NCBI GenBank assembly: GCA_018714895.1
Contig: DVMQ01000002.1
Span: 1 to 57,506 of the forward strand
Length of the DNA: 57,506 nucleotides
DNA from: Coprovicinus avistercoris
GTDB lineage: Bacteria; Actinomycetota; Coriobacteriia; Coriobacteriales; Atopobiaceae
Direction of reading: 5' to 3'
The notes under the pieces are model-generated. The model saw only the letters and a program-made list of their open reading frames with translations, made no database searches and was not told the DNA's origin. A program made the translations under genes and the position numbers. Each line of letters starts with the position of its first letter. Positions within the stretch are counted from its first letter, which is position 1. Shown one piece after another: positions 16,860 to 26,044 of this stretch.

Positions 16860-17786
16860 ATGTCGACAGGAGATTTGTGCGATGAGGTGGCACATCTTAA
16901 GGCAGCTTGTGATGCAGTCATTTTGGCGCACTACTATGTTTCGCCTGAGGTGCAACAAATAGCCGATTATGTGGGTGATTCCTTTGCATTGGCTAAGCTG
17001 GCTGCCACCTTGTCGTGTCATACGCTTGTTTTTGCGGGTGTCCGTTTTATGGCAGAGAGCGCAAAGCTTCTTTCACCTGAGAAGACGGTGCTTATGCCGG
17101 ATCAAACAGCGGATTGTCCTATGGCACATATGGTCAAACGAGAAACCGTTGCTGCTGCTCGTGCTCACTATGGTGAAGATCTTGCGGTGGTTTGTTATGT
17201 CAACTCAACAGCTGAAGTTAAATCGTGGTCGGATGTATGTGTAACCTCATCCAATGCAGTAAAGATTGTACGTGCCCTACCTCAGCACACGATTCTTTTC
17301 ATTCCAGATCGTCATCTCGGTTCGTATGTTGCAGAACAAGTCCCCGAGAAAAATATCATTTTGAATGATGGGTGTTGTCCTATTCATCACAACATTTCTG
17401 CTGATGAAGTGCGCTCACTGAAGGCTGAGTATCCTGATGCACCGGTGCTTGCGCACCCCGAGTGCGGTCCTGAAGTGATGGCGCTTGCCAGCTTTGCAGG
17501 GTCAACATCGCAAATAATCGAGAGGGCCGCAGCTTCTCAAGCACATGATTACATCATTCTTACAGTGGAAGGTGTGCGCGGTGAATTAGAGCGCCAAACA
17601 GCGGGGTCTGGGAAACGTTTTCACTTTCCATCCACCCGTCCGCTTTGCCCTGATATGAGCCGAATCACTACTGAAAAAGTTGCGGCTTGCCTGCGCGAAG
17701 GAACTGGAGAAATAGGCTTGCCTCCTGCATATATTGCAAAAGCTGCACGTTGTACGCTCACGCGCATGCTTGAGCTTGGGAGATAG
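16860..17786 (+). CDS. nadA: Quinolinate synthase A
   Basis: A 308-residue [4Fe-4S] enzyme condensing iminoaspartate with dihydroxyacetone phosphate to quinolinate, step two of de novo NAD synthesis. The expected three-fold repeat is seen (ILAHYYVSPEVQ near the start, CYVNSTAE, LAHPECGPE). Cluster cysteines fit Cys86 (in DQTADCPMAH), Cys173 (in GCCPIHH) and Cys263 (in RPLCPDM). The phrase VGDSFALAKLA near residue 38 is a family signature. I chose ATG 16860 because AGGGGAGA precedes it; an in-frame ATG at 16803 overlaps the promoter. It is followed two bases later by nadB. Confidence 0.95.
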   Translation: MSTGDLCDEVAHLKAACDAVILAHYYVSPEVQQIADYVGDSFALAKLAATLSCHTLVFAGVRFMAESAKLLSPEKTVLMPDQTADCPMAHMVKRETVAAARAHYGEDLAVVCYVNSTAEVKSWSDVCVTSSNAVKIVRALPQHTILFIPDRHLGSYVAEQVPEKNIILNDGCCPIHHNISADEVRSLKAEYPDAPVLAHPECGPEVMALASFAGSTSQIIERAAASQAHDYIILTVEGVRGELERQTAGSGKRFHFPSTRPLCPDMSRITTEKVAACLREGTGEIGLPPAYIAKAARCTLTRMLELGR

Positions 17787-17788
17787 TC

Positions 17789-19111
17789 ATGGTTACAAAA
17801 CTCAATTGCTCCATGAACCCGCACGTTATTGACTGCGATGTGGTAATAGTCGGCTGTGGCGTGGCTGGTCTTTACTGTGCGCTCAATCTTCCTGCTGCAC
17901 TTTCCGTTGTGTTACTTTCCAAAGAGTCGGTAGATCATTGCGACTCAATGCTTGCCCAAGGCGGGATCTGTGTCCTGCATGATCCGGGTGACTACGAATC
18001 GTTTTTTGAAGATACCCTGAGAGCAGGCCACTATGAAAATCGCCTAGAGAGCGTCGATCTCATGATTCGGGCAAGCCGCCCAATCATTGACGATCTTATT
18101 AAGCGTGGTGTGCGCTTCGCGAGACAGCAAGATGGCAACTTGGACTACACCCGTGAAGGAGCGCATTCACGTCCGCGTATCGTTTATCACGAAGATGTTA
18201 CCGGTAAGGAAATAACGGAACATCTGCTTGCTGACGTTCGAGCACTTCCAAATGCTCGAATATTTGAGAACACCTGTATGACCGACATTCTTGAGGGTTT
18301 TGATGCTTCGGGTGCGCGTGTGTGTCGCGGGGTACTTGCCACCGGATCAGCTGGCGAACTCTGTGAGATTCGTGCTGATGCAACGGTATTTGCAACGGGT
18401 GGCGTAGGTGGTCTTTATTCTCACTCCACCAATTTCTCGTGTCTCACGGGAGACGGCTGCCGTATTGCTGCTGAGCATGGAGTGCTTCTTGAGCATATGG
18501 ACTACGTCCAGATTCATCCCACTACACTGTGGACCGAGCGGCCAGGACGAGCTTTTCTTATTTCTGAGTCTGCTCGTGGTGAAGGCGCTATCCTGCTCAA
18601 TGATGAGGGAGAGCGGTTTGTGGATGAGCTGCTCCCACGCGATGTGGTATCAGCTGCAATATTTGCTGAGATGCAGCGCACAGGGAAAAAACATGTGTGG
18701 CTGTCCTTTGAGAATGTATCACGCGAGGTAATTGAGGGACATTTCACACACATTTTTGAACACTGCTTGCAAGAGGGGTATGACATTCGCAACCAACCAA
18801 TACCGGTTGTACCTGCGCAGCATTATTTTATGGGTGGAATTTATGTCAATTCAGACTCTGAGACCACCTTGCCACACCTTTTTGCCTGCGGAGAAACATG
18901 CTGCAATGGTGTGCATGGTAAGAATCGTTTGGCATCTAACAGTCTGCTTGAATCTCTTGTGTTTGCTCAGCGCGCGGCTGACAAAATCATGCGCGATCGA
19001 TTTGCGCAGGATAGCGCGGTGCAACTAGCCGCTGCTACACAAGAACACTCTCGCTTTATTACTGGCCTGCGTGATGTAACCGATATTGCTTTGCTTACTG
19101 GCGCTCAATAA
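17789..19111 (+). CDS. nadB: L-aspartate oxidase
   Basis: A 440-residue FAD enzyme oxidising L-aspartate to iminoaspartate, which is unstable and passed to NadA. It shows the FAD dinucleotide fold VVIVGCGVAGLYCAL (about residue 14), the SMLAQGGI motif and the acidic capping region. It also has TREGAHSRPRIVYH with the catalytic-site Arg/His, FATGGVGGLYSHSTN, and HPTTLW and GEG..LLNDEGERFVDE of the succinate dehydrogenase/fumarate reductase flavoprotein family. At 440 residues it is shorter than the roughly 530-residue proteobacterial enzymes because the C-terminal helical domain is reduced. It lies between nadA and nadC. Confidence 0.93.
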   Translation: MVTKLNCSMNPHVIDCDVVIVGCGVAGLYCALNLPAALSVVLLSKESVDHCDSMLAQGGICVLHDPGDYESFFEDTLRAGHYENRLESVDLMIRASRPIIDDLIKRGVRFARQQDGNLDYTREGAHSRPRIVYHEDVTGKEITEHLLADVRALPNARIFENTCMTDILEGFDASGARVCRGVLATGSAGELCEIRADATVFATGGVGGLYSHSTNFSCLTGDGCRIAAEHGVLLEHMDYVQIHPTTLWTERPGRAFLISESARGEGAILLNDEGERFVDELLPRDVVSAAIFAEMQRTGKKHVWLSFENVSREVIEGHFTHIFEHCLQEGYDIRNQPIPVVPAQHYFMGGIYVNSDSETTLPHLFACGETCCNGVHGKNRLASNSLLESLVFAQRAADKIMRDRFAQDSAVQLAAATQEHSRFITGLRDVTDIALLTGAQ

Positions 19112-19162
19112 TCTTTTGTGGGAGTACGAACTGAGACGCTCCACATGTTGGAGGGAGAAGTT

Positions 19163-20017
19163 ATGACTGATCCAATGATTCAGTTGCAAATGGATGATCA
19201 TATTCGTATGGCTTTGAAAGAGGATATGCCTTTTGGTGATGTTTCCACTGCTGCAGTGATGCCTGAAAAGCGTATGGGGCACGTGCAGCTTATTGCTAAG
19301 GCTGATGGTGTCATCGCAGGCCTTGCCGTCTTTTCGAGAGTGTTCTCACTCCTCAACCCAGCTACCAGTGTAATTGCAGAAGTTGCAGATGGTGATCATG
19401 TTGCCTCTGGGCAGCACTTAGCAACGGTAGAAGGCGATGTTCGCGTGCTCCTTGAGGGTGAGCGTACCGCTCTTAATTATCTGCAGCGTATGAGTGGCAT
19501 TGCAACGTATACCGCAGGTGTTGTAGCCGCACTTGCAGGTAGTTCTACAACACTCGTTTGCACGCGGAAGACTACCCCTGGCATGCGTCTTTTTGAGCGC
19601 GAGGCCGTGCGTTTGGGTGGAGGAAGCCTCCATCGGTTTGGTTTGTCTGATGGGGTGCTTCTCAAAGACAATCATATCGATGCAGCTGGTGGGGTTGCTT
19701 TAGCAATTGATGCGGCTCGCGCATCGGCGCCTTTTGTGGATAAGATCGAAGTGGAATGCGAGACGCTAGTGATGGTACAAGAGGCCGTGGAGGCTGGTGC
19801 CGATATCATCATGCTCGACAATATGAATCACGACCAGATGCTTCAAGCGGTAACGTATATTGCCGGACGCGCCCAAACGGAAGCTTCTGGTAATGTTGAT
19901 GCAGCTAATGCGGCAGCTTATGCAGATCTTGGCGTGGATTTTGTTTCTTGTGGAGCGCTTACACATTCCGCGCCAATTCTCGATCTTTCTCTTAAACACC
20001 TGGAGGTTTTGGGATGA
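19163..20017 (+). CDS. nadC: Nicotinate-nucleotide diphosphorylase (carboxylating)
   Basis: A 284-residue quinolinate phosphoribosyltransferase making nicotinate mononucleotide with loss of CO2. Typical segments are the N-terminal LKEDMPFGDVST, GERTALNYLQRMSGIAT, CTRKTTPGMRLFEREAVRLGG-type text (catalytic Arg/Lys), the GG..HRFGLSDGVLLKDNH region, KIEVECETL and IIMLDNM. ATG 19163 is supported by GGAGGGAG; an upstream GTG at 19118 lacks this. Its stop overlaps the niaR start by four bases (ATGA), so coupling is likely. Confidence 0.95.
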   Translation: MTDPMIQLQMDDHIRMALKEDMPFGDVSTAAVMPEKRMGHVQLIAKADGVIAGLAVFSRVFSLLNPATSVIAEVADGDHVASGQHLATVEGDVRVLLEGERTALNYLQRMSGIATYTAGVVAALAGSSTTLVCTRKTTPGMRLFEREAVRLGGGSLHRFGLSDGVLLKDNHIDAAGGVALAIDAARASAPFVDKIEVECETLVMVQEAVEAGADIIMLDNMNHDQMLQAVTYIAGRAQTEASGNVDAANAAAYADLGVDFVSCGALTHSAPILDLSLKHLEVLG

Positions 20018-20568
20018 GTGCAAGCTCGGGTGAGATGAGGCGCGAGAAAATACTTGAAGCCCTGCGTGGTGCATCGGGTCCACTTTCGGGTGCTGCTCTC
20101 GCTGAACAATGCGGGGTAAGCCGTCAAGTTATTGTGACCGACGTGGCACTTCTTCGAAGCAGTGGTAATCAAATTGTCTCTACCAATCGCGGCTATGTAC
20201 TTCTCACCGATAAGAGCGCCCGGCCCACCCGTCTCTTTAAGTGTTGTCATACTGCCAAACAAGCAGCTGATGAGCTCACGTGCATTGTAGATTTGGGCGC
20301 GCGAGTCGAAGATGTTTTTGTCAATCATCGTGTGTATGGAAAAATATCGTCGCGCTTGGATGTGGGGAGCAGGCGCGATGTTGCACGCTTTGTTGATGAG
20401 ATAGAGACGGGCTCCTCTACACCGCTGCTTGAGGTAACAAGTGGATACCACTTCCATCATGTGAGTGCAGAGAACGAAGAGATCCTTGATGAGGTGGCGC
20501 GTGCCCTTGCAGAGCGTGGTTATCTGGCTGAGTTAAGCGATTACGAAACCACTGTTTTTGCAGAATGA
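20014..20568 (+). CDS. niaR: NiaR-type transcriptional repressor of NAD synthesis
   Basis: A 184-residue protein with an N-terminal winged HTH_11 domain (REKILEALRGA, then SGAALAEQCGVSRQVIVTDV, about residues 9-60) and a C-terminal 3H domain with its conserved histidines (KCCHTAK, VNHRVYG, and SGYHFHHV). In Firmicutes and Thermotoga, NiaR binds niacin and represses niacin salvage and nad genes. Here it is the last gene of nadA-nadB-nadC-niaR, so it would repress its own operon when niacin is plentiful. A strong terminator follows 8 bp later. Confidence 0.9.
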   Translation: MSASSGEMRREKILEALRGASGPLSGAALAEQCGVSRQVIVTDVALLRSSGNQIVSTNRGYVLLTDKSARPTRLFKCCHTAKQAADELTCIVDLGARVEDVFVNHRVYGKISSRLDVGSRRDVARFVDEIETGSSTPLLEVTSGYHFHHVSAENEEILDEVARALAERGYLAELSDYETTVFAE

Positions 20569-20575
20569 TGTGAAA

Positions 20576-20607
20576 AGAAGGGCAAGGTTTGCATTCCTTG
20601 CCCTTCT
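20576..20607. terminator. Bidirectional terminator between niaR and the ABC operon
   Basis: Perfect 12-bp arms AGAAGGGCAAGG (20576-20587) and CCTTGCCCTTCT (20596-20607) around an 8-base loop. An A-run precedes (TTTTC on the minus strand). It ends both convergent transcripts. Confidence 0.88.
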
Positions 20608-20614
20608 GCTGTTG

Positions 20615-22417
20615 TTAGTCTGTGCTGTCAAACTGAGAGTTATAGAGCTCCGCGTAGAAGCCATTTTTGGCGAGCAGTTCGCTGTGGGTTCCCTTTTCGA
20701 CTATGTCGCCGTCACGCAAAACCAGAATCACGTCGGCATTTCTGATGGTAGAGAGACGATGGGCAATAACAAAACTGGTGCGTCCACGCATGAGTTCATC
20801 CATAGCACGCTGGATAAGCTCTTCAGTTCGGGTATCTACGTTTGAAGTGGCCTCATCGAGAATGAGTGCTGGTCGGTTAGCGAGCACGGCACGCGCAATG
20901 GTTACAAGCTGGCGTTCTCCCTGGCTTAAATTCGTACCTTCTTCATTAATAACAAAGTCATAGCCACCAGCAAGGGTGTGAATAAAGTGGTCGCAGCGTG
21001 CCGTACGAGCTGCAGCCTCTACTTCTTCATCGCTTGCATCGGGTCTGCCGTAGCGAATATTTTCGCGAATAGTGCCGTTAAAAAGCCAGGTGTCTTGTAA
21101 GACCATGGCAAATTCTTCACGCAGAGCAGCACGATCCCAATCACGCACATCAATACCGTCCACTCGGAGTGATCCGGCGTCTACATCCCAGAAGCGTTGA
21201 AGCAATTTGATAAGTGTAGTTTTTCCAGCGCCGGTAGGGCCCACGATGGCTATGGTTTGACCAGGCTCGGCAGTGCATGAAAAATCATGAATAATCGTCT
21301 TACCAGGAATATAGCCAAAGCGTACGTGATCAAATTCAACACGACCATCACGCACAGCAGGTATTTGAGGATTGGCAGGTTCTTCCTCTTCAGGTGCGGC
21401 GAGAAATTCAAACACTCGCTCGGTAGCCGCGATCATCGACTGCATCGTGTTTGACACATTCGCGAGCTGCTGAACGGGTTGTGTGAAGTTGCGAACATAT
21501 TGGATAAAGCTCTGAATATCACCAGGGCCAGCTGCACCGGTGAGGCAGAGCTGTGCACCAACGACAACAACGCCCACATATCCCATGTTGCCGACAAGGC
21601 TCATGAGCGGCATCATCAAGCCAGAAAGGAACTGACTGCGCCAGGCGCTGGTGAAGAGACGGTCGTTCTCACGTTCAAACTCTTCAACGGATTGTTCTGA
21701 ACGGTCAAAAACTTGAATGACACTCTGCCCCGCAAAATCTTCTTCAACGATGCCATTTACCGTGCCGAGGACGCGCTGTTGTTCGCGGAAGTAACGCTGC
21801 GAAAAATGCACTACTATCAGCACAATTGCTAATGACGCCGGCAGGGTAAGCACCGTTACGCCGGTAAGTGGCAAGGAGATGGAGAGCATCATCGCAAGAA
21901 CGCCTACCATCTGAGTAATGGATGTTATGAGCTGTGTAATCGATTGGTTGAGTGATTGACCAAGTGTGTCCACGTCGTTGGTAATACGACTCAATACGTC
22001 GCCTTTGCTGTGACCAGAGAAGTAGCTCATAGGAACAACAGCAATTTTCTGGGCAATTTCATTGCGCATGCGATAGCAAATCTTTTGTGTAACGCCGGTC
22101 ATAAGCCAGCCTTGCACCAGGTTGCATCCAGAACTTGCGAGATACAACCCGAGAAGCCCGAGTAAGGTTGTGCCGATCCAAGCAAAGTCAACCGATCCGG
22201 TGCCTTGAACCGTAGCTATCAGCCCCTCGTAGAGCTTTGTGGTAACAGAACCAAGAACTTTAGGTCCAACGATATTAAAGATCACTGAGCACACTGCAAA
22301 GACAAGGGCAACAAAGACGGCAACTTTATGTTTGCCGACATATCCTAATAGTTTGAGCGTAGTGCCCTTAAAGTCCTTGGCTTTTTCGGTGGAGCGTCTG
22401 TGTCCCATAGGAGGCAT
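20615..22417 (-). CDS. ABC exporter half-transporter (second gene)
   Basis: A 600-residue type IV (ABCB-like) exporter half: six membrane spans in the first 320 residues, then an ATPase with Walker A GPTGAGKTT, signature LSQGERQLVTIARA, Walker B LILDEATSNVD and H-loop IVIAHRLST-type text (SFVIAHRLSTI). Its start overlaps the stop of the upstream half-transporter by one base (TAATG), so the two are made together and probably form a heterodimer, as in LmrCD or BmrCD. Drugs, lipids or peptides are possible substrates; sequence alone does not decide. Confidence 0.92.
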   Translation of the reverse strand: MPPMGHRRSTEKAKDFKGTTLKLLGYVGKHKVAVFVALVFAVCSVIFNIVGPKVLGSVTTKLYEGLIATVQGTGSVDFAWIGTTLLGLLGLYLASSGCNLVQGWLMTGVTQKICYRMRNEIAQKIAVVPMSYFSGHSKGDVLSRITNDVDTLGQSLNQSITQLITSITQMVGVLAMMLSISLPLTGVTVLTLPASLAIVLIVVHFSQRYFREQQRVLGTVNGIVEEDFAGQSVIQVFDRSEQSVEEFERENDRLFTSAWRSQFLSGLMMPLMSLVGNMGYVGVVVVGAQLCLTGAAGPGDIQSFIQYVRNFTQPVQQLANVSNTMQSMIAATERVFEFLAAPEEEEPANPQIPAVRDGRVEFDHVRFGYIPGKTIIHDFSCTAEPGQTIAIVGPTGAGKTTLIKLLQRFWDVDAGSLRVDGIDVRDWDRAALREEFAMVLQDTWLFNGTIRENIRYGRPDASDEEVEAAARTARCDHFIHTLAGGYDFVINEEGTNLSQGERQLVTIARAVLANRPALILDEATSNVDTRTEELIQRAMDELMRGRTSFVIAHRLSTIRNADVILVLRDGDIVEKGTHSELLAKNGFYAELYNSQFDSTD

Positions 22418-24657
22418 TACTGCTCACCTCCTTCCATGACTGCAGCAATCTCGTCCTGTGTAAGTCCGAGCTCGGCTGCAGAGAGCTGACTCTGAGCAAT
22501 CTCAAGGTAGGTTGGACAGCTGCGCAGCAGCTCTTCATGTGTGCCACGACCCACAACATGCCCATCGTCAAGTACGAGAATTTCATCGGCGTGCATGATG
22601 GTGGCAATACGTTGTCCTACGACTATCACGGCTGCATCGGTAACGGTGTGCGTAAGCTCATCGCGCAAAGCAGCGTCAGTCTTGTAGTCCAACGCAGAAA
22701 ATGAGTCGTCAAATACGATGACTTCAGGATGTTTGGCAAGTGCTCGAGCAATGGAGAGACGCTGGCGCTGGCCACCCGAAACATTCGAGCCGCCCTGGCT
22801 GATGGGGGAGTTCCAAGTCTCTTCTCGCTCTTCAATGAAGTCGGTTGCTTGTGCAATTTGGGCAGCTCTTCGCATGTCTTCATCGCTTACCGTATCGCCT
22901 GCGAATTTGAGGTTTGTCTCAATGGTGCCTGAAAACAGCATGCCTTGCTGTGGGACGTAGCCTATACGCTGGCGCAGTTCGGAAAGGCTCCAATCGCGTA
23001 CATCAATGCCGTCGAGTAGGATGCCTCCGCCAGTAACATCGTAGAGACGTGGAATAAGCTGCACGAGCGTGGATTTACCCGAACCAGTTGAGCCGATAAT
23101 GCCGGTCATGTGTCCAGCGTGCGTTGTGAAGGAAATACCCTGGATCACATCTTTTCGTGCATCGGGATACTGGAAACTGACATTGCGGAAAGTAAGCTCG
23201 CCTCGCGGGGAATTGGCGGAGGGGAGCTTAGGATGAGCGGGATCAGTAATCGAAAGTGGGCAGTTGATAACATCTTCAATGCGTTCGGCTGCCACTTCAG
23301 CGCGCGGCAAAATCACTGAAACCATGGTGAGCATCATAAATGCCATAACAATTTGCATGGTGTAGGAGATAAACGCCATCATATCGCCTACCTGCATAAC
23401 ACCATCTGCAACGCCATGGGAACCAAACCAAACAATAAGAACTGTTACGCAGTTCATAACAAACATGAGAAGCGGCATCATGAAGTTCATGGCACGGTTG
23501 GTGAAGAGCTGGGTCTTCATGAGCTCAGCGCTCGCATCGTCAAAGCGTTTAAGCTCGTGATCTTCACGACCAAAAGAACGAATTGGCATGATGCCATCAA
23601 GCATCTCACGGGCAACAAGATTAACTCGGTCAATGAGCTTTTGCATGCGTTTGAATTTGGGCATGGTAAGACCGAGAAGAACGCCAACCACCACACAAAC
23701 GGCAATCACAGCAACGCCGATTGTCCACTCAAGTCCTGTTGATGTGGCAAGTACTCGTAGAACAGCCACTGCTCCCATGATGGGTGCAAAAAGCACCAGA
23801 CGCATAAAGAGCGTGGTGGCCATCTGGACTTGCTGTATATCGTTGGTGCAGCGCGTAATAAGGGAGGCTTGTGAGAATTTATTAACCTCTGCAGGAGAAA
23901 ATTGCATGACCTTTGCGAAGGTTTCGCGACGTAGGTCGCGGGCGATTGTAGCTGCGGTATGGGACGCAAAAGCACCTGTGCATACTGTTGCAACAAGACT
24001 GATAAGGCAAAGCCCAAACATAGTCATGGCGGTGCGTCCGAGGTAATTATTTTGGACGTCAGCAAGGTTAATTCCCTGTGCCTCATACTGTTGGCTTACG
24101 TAGGAAATAGCGCGCTGCGTGACAATGCTGCCACCCATGGTACCCATTTGTTCGCCAAGAGTTTCTGCAGCTTGATGCAGCTCGTCGGTTGTAAGGATGC
24201 CTGCGTTTACGGCGGCGCGTATCTCATCTATACCAATGGTTGTTCCTGCGGGTAAGTTAGATATGCCTTCTTTGGAGAGCGCTGAGGAATCAATGCCTTG
24301 ATTTAGGGCCATCACGGCAACTTCTGGCAAGCTCATGGCTTTTGCGAGTTCCGAGTCATCGGTTAAATCAGCAGGACTGCCTTGAAAGGTGCGTATACCA
24401 GATTCATTGGCTGGGCTATACGCTGCTTCGACGAGGTCTTTCTGCTCACTGGTCATGAAAAGCTCGAGATCTGATAAAGCGTCAGCTTGAATGGTAGTGG
24501 GTATGGGCGATTCTATGCCGCCCTGTTGGATACCTAAATCAACAATCTCGCTCATGAGATTAGGTAACGCGAGCTCGGCATTTGCCTGAATAATGAGAAG
24601 GGCGATAACAGCTAGGACTGCAAGGACATGGTGCTTAAAGAGTTTGAGTATTCTCAT
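22417..24657 (-). CDS. ABC exporter half-transporter with an enlarged outer loop (first gene)
   Basis: A 746-residue ABC exporter half. TM1 (about 10-30) is followed by a roughly 170-residue hydrophilic insert before TM2, rich in Asp, Ser and Ala, that would lie outside the cell. The remaining TM spans and the ATPase domain follow: Walker A GSTGSGKST, signature NVSGGQRQRLSIARAL, Walker B VIVFDDSFSALD. The residue after Walker B is Asp rather than Glu (FDDS), which suggests a degenerate catalytic site in this half, as in other heterodimeric exporters. AAAGGAGG precedes the start, and the marR stop overlaps it (ATGA). Heterodimers of this type have one active and one silent site. Confidence 0.9.
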   Translation of the reverse strand: MRILKLFKHHVLAVLAVIALLIIQANAELALPNLMSEIVDLGIQQGGIESPIPTTIQADALSDLELFMTSEQKDLVEAAYSPANESGIRTFQGSPADLTDDSELAKAMSLPEVAVMALNQGIDSSALSKEGISNLPAGTTIGIDEIRAAVNAGILTTDELHQAAETLGEQMGTMGGSIVTQRAISYVSQQYEAQGINLADVQNNYLGRTAMTMFGLCLISLVATVCTGAFASHTAATIARDLRRETFAKVMQFSPAEVNKFSQASLITRCTNDIQQVQMATTLFMRLVLFAPIMGAVAVLRVLATSTGLEWTIGVAVIAVCVVVGVLLGLTMPKFKRMQKLIDRVNLVAREMLDGIMPIRSFGREDHELKRFDDASAELMKTQLFTNRAMNFMMPLLMFVMNCVTVLIVWFGSHGVADGVMQVGDMMAFISYTMQIVMAFMMLTMVSVILPRAEVAAERIEDVINCPLSITDPAHPKLPSANSPRGELTFRNVSFQYPDARKDVIQGISFTTHAGHMTGIIGSTGSGKSTLVQLIPRLYDVTGGGILLDGIDVRDWSLSELRQRIGYVPQQGMLFSGTIETNLKFAGDTVSDEDMRRAAQIAQATDFIEEREETWNSPISQGGSNVSGGQRQRLSIARALAKHPEVIVFDDSFSALDYKTDAALRDELTHTVTDAAVIVVGQRIATIMHADEILVLDDGHVVGRGTHEELLRSCPTYLEIAQSQLSAAELGLTQDEIAAVMEGGEQ

Positions 24658-25118
24658 GCTTGCAAACCTCCTTTGCAGGGCTTTTCACAGCTTTGCTCAA
24701 GCATGGTTCTCGTGCGTCGAGCAATGCGCAGCAAATCTTGAGAATCGTCTTTTCCTAAGAAAGAGAGATATTGCTCGACAACTTTTTCACGTTCTGCACG
24801 AATTTTTGATGTCTGCTCAAAACCCCTATCAGTAAGAGCGACAGCAACTTGTCGACGATCGCTTGAAAGGTGATGACGAGTAATAAAACCTTTTTCTTCG
24901 AGTGTGCGAAGAATATTGGCTATTCGCGCACTTGAAACATGTGTCTCATTGCCAAGCTTGCTCGGGGAGAGTTCACCGCCTGCTCGATAAAGCGACATGA
25001 GGACCGCTGCCTCACCCCGCATGGAATTAAAAACTGCTGGTTTTAGCGCGTGTCCAATGGCGCGGATTTCACCCATAAGCTCCTGTGTGAGCTCTTTATA
25101 ATCCGATGTCTCTTCCAC
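24654..25118 (-). CDS. MarR-family regulator of the ABC exporter operon
   Basis: A 154-residue winged-helix regulator. The DNA-binding part is clear: LSPSKLGNETHVSSARIANIL as helices 3 and 4, then EEKGFITRHHLSSDRRQVAVAL as the wing with its Asp-Arg-Arg. It is first in a tight operon with two ABC genes. The start is uncertain: GTG 25118 follows AGGAGG by four bases, while GTG 25133 lies within the upstream inverted repeat. Autorepression through that repeat is the likely control. Confidence 0.88.
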   Translation of the reverse strand: MEETSDYKELTQELMGEIRAIGHALKPAVFNSMRGEAAVLMSLYRAGGELSPSKLGNETHVSSARIANILRTLEEKGFITRHHLSSDRRQVAVALTDRGFEQTSKIRAEREKVVEQYLSFLGKDDSQDLLRIARRTRTMLEQSCEKPCKGGLQA

Positions 25119-25125
25119 ACAACCT

Positions 25126-25156
25126 CCTAACACTAGAAGAAATTCATAGTGTTAGG
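25126..25156. promoter_or_regulatory. Perfect inverted repeat at the marR start
   Basis: Arms CCTAACACTA (25126-25135) and TAGTGTTAGG (25147-25156) are perfectly complementary, 11 bp apart. The right-most arm on the transcript overlaps the ribosome site (AGGAGG). It is either the MarR operator or an mRNA hairpin hiding the ribosome site. The 190 bp to the lysE-type gene show no other clear signal. Confidence 0.6.
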
Positions 25157-25345
25157 TAATACCCAAAATGTTGAACCGTATTCAAAAGCTTTTATGAGGT
25201 TCTTTCATTTCGAGGAATGGGGGAGCCGACAGCTCAACAAATTCAGTGTCCCTTAGTACATAAGTTTGTAACCATGTCGTATCGGCAATCACCTACCATA
25301 CAATTCCTCTGATAGAACTTATTACGGTCAAGGAGGTTGAGGCGA

Positions 25346-26020
25346 ATGTTGGGGATTGTTGGATACGGAGCTTTTGTTGCTTCTGCCGCTGCTTTGTGTC
25401 TTACGCCCGGCATTGATACGGTTTATATCCTTACAAGAACTATGGCTGGCGGCCGGCGTGAGGGTCTCGCCAGTGCATTTGGCATCAATACAGGACTCAT
25501 TGTTCACACACTTCTTGTTGCTGCAGGTCTTTCGCTTGTTTTAGCTGCATCCCCGATTGCGTTTGGAATTATCAAATTCGCCGGCGCTGCCTATCTTATT
25601 GTTATGGGGATTAAGAGCCTGCTTTCACAGGGGCCGTCTTTCTCAACGCAAAAGGAATCACCTGTTGAGACACGTGCATCCTCAGCAGAAAAAGGGATGG
25701 ATGAAAAGAGCACATCTGGGGCTTTGCGTACGTATTGTCAAGGCGTTTTAACTAATGTGCTTAATCCTAAGATCATCCTCTTTTTCTTAGCGTTGCTTCC
25801 ACAGTTTGTCGCAATGCCCAACTCGTATGGTTCAATTCCTTTTTTGGTGCTCGGCCTCACGTACGTGGTCTTATCTACTCTTTGGACCGTAATCATTGTC
25901 TTAATTGCCTCGCCATTTTCACGGCTTCTGAGAAAAAATCCTCATACAGGAAAAGTAACAAGTATTGTAAGCGGCCTCGTTTATATCGTTCTTGGCGGCA
26001 TGATTCTTTTTACGGCATGA
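25346..26020 (+). CDS. LysE/RhtB-family amino-acid exporter
   Basis: A 224-residue inner-membrane exporter. The N-terminal TM ends in the family signature LCLTPGIDTVYILTRTMAGGRREGLASAFGI (PG, then GxxxG), followed by spans LIVHTLLVAAGLSLVL and FGIIKFAGAAYLIVMGI. A polar loop of about 40 residues comes next, then the second half with VLTNVLNPKIILFFLALLPQF, another signature. Six spans are predicted. ATG 25346 has AAGGAGG; the family exports amino acids or homoserine lactone-like compounds. It is convergent with the LysR gene, so no regulator is assigned. Confidence 0.9.
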   Translation: MLGIVGYGAFVASAAALCLTPGIDTVYILTRTMAGGRREGLASAFGINTGLIVHTLLVAAGLSLVLAASPIAFGIIKFAGAAYLIVMGIKSLLSQGPSFSTQKESPVETRASSAEKGMDEKSTSGALRTYCQGVLTNVLNPKIILFFLALLPQFVAMPNSYGSIPFLVLGLTYVVLSTLWTVIIVLIASPFSRLLRKNPHTGKVTSIVSGLVYIVLGGMILFTA

Positions 26021-26044
26021 TCTGAGAACAAGAGGTTAAGCTCA

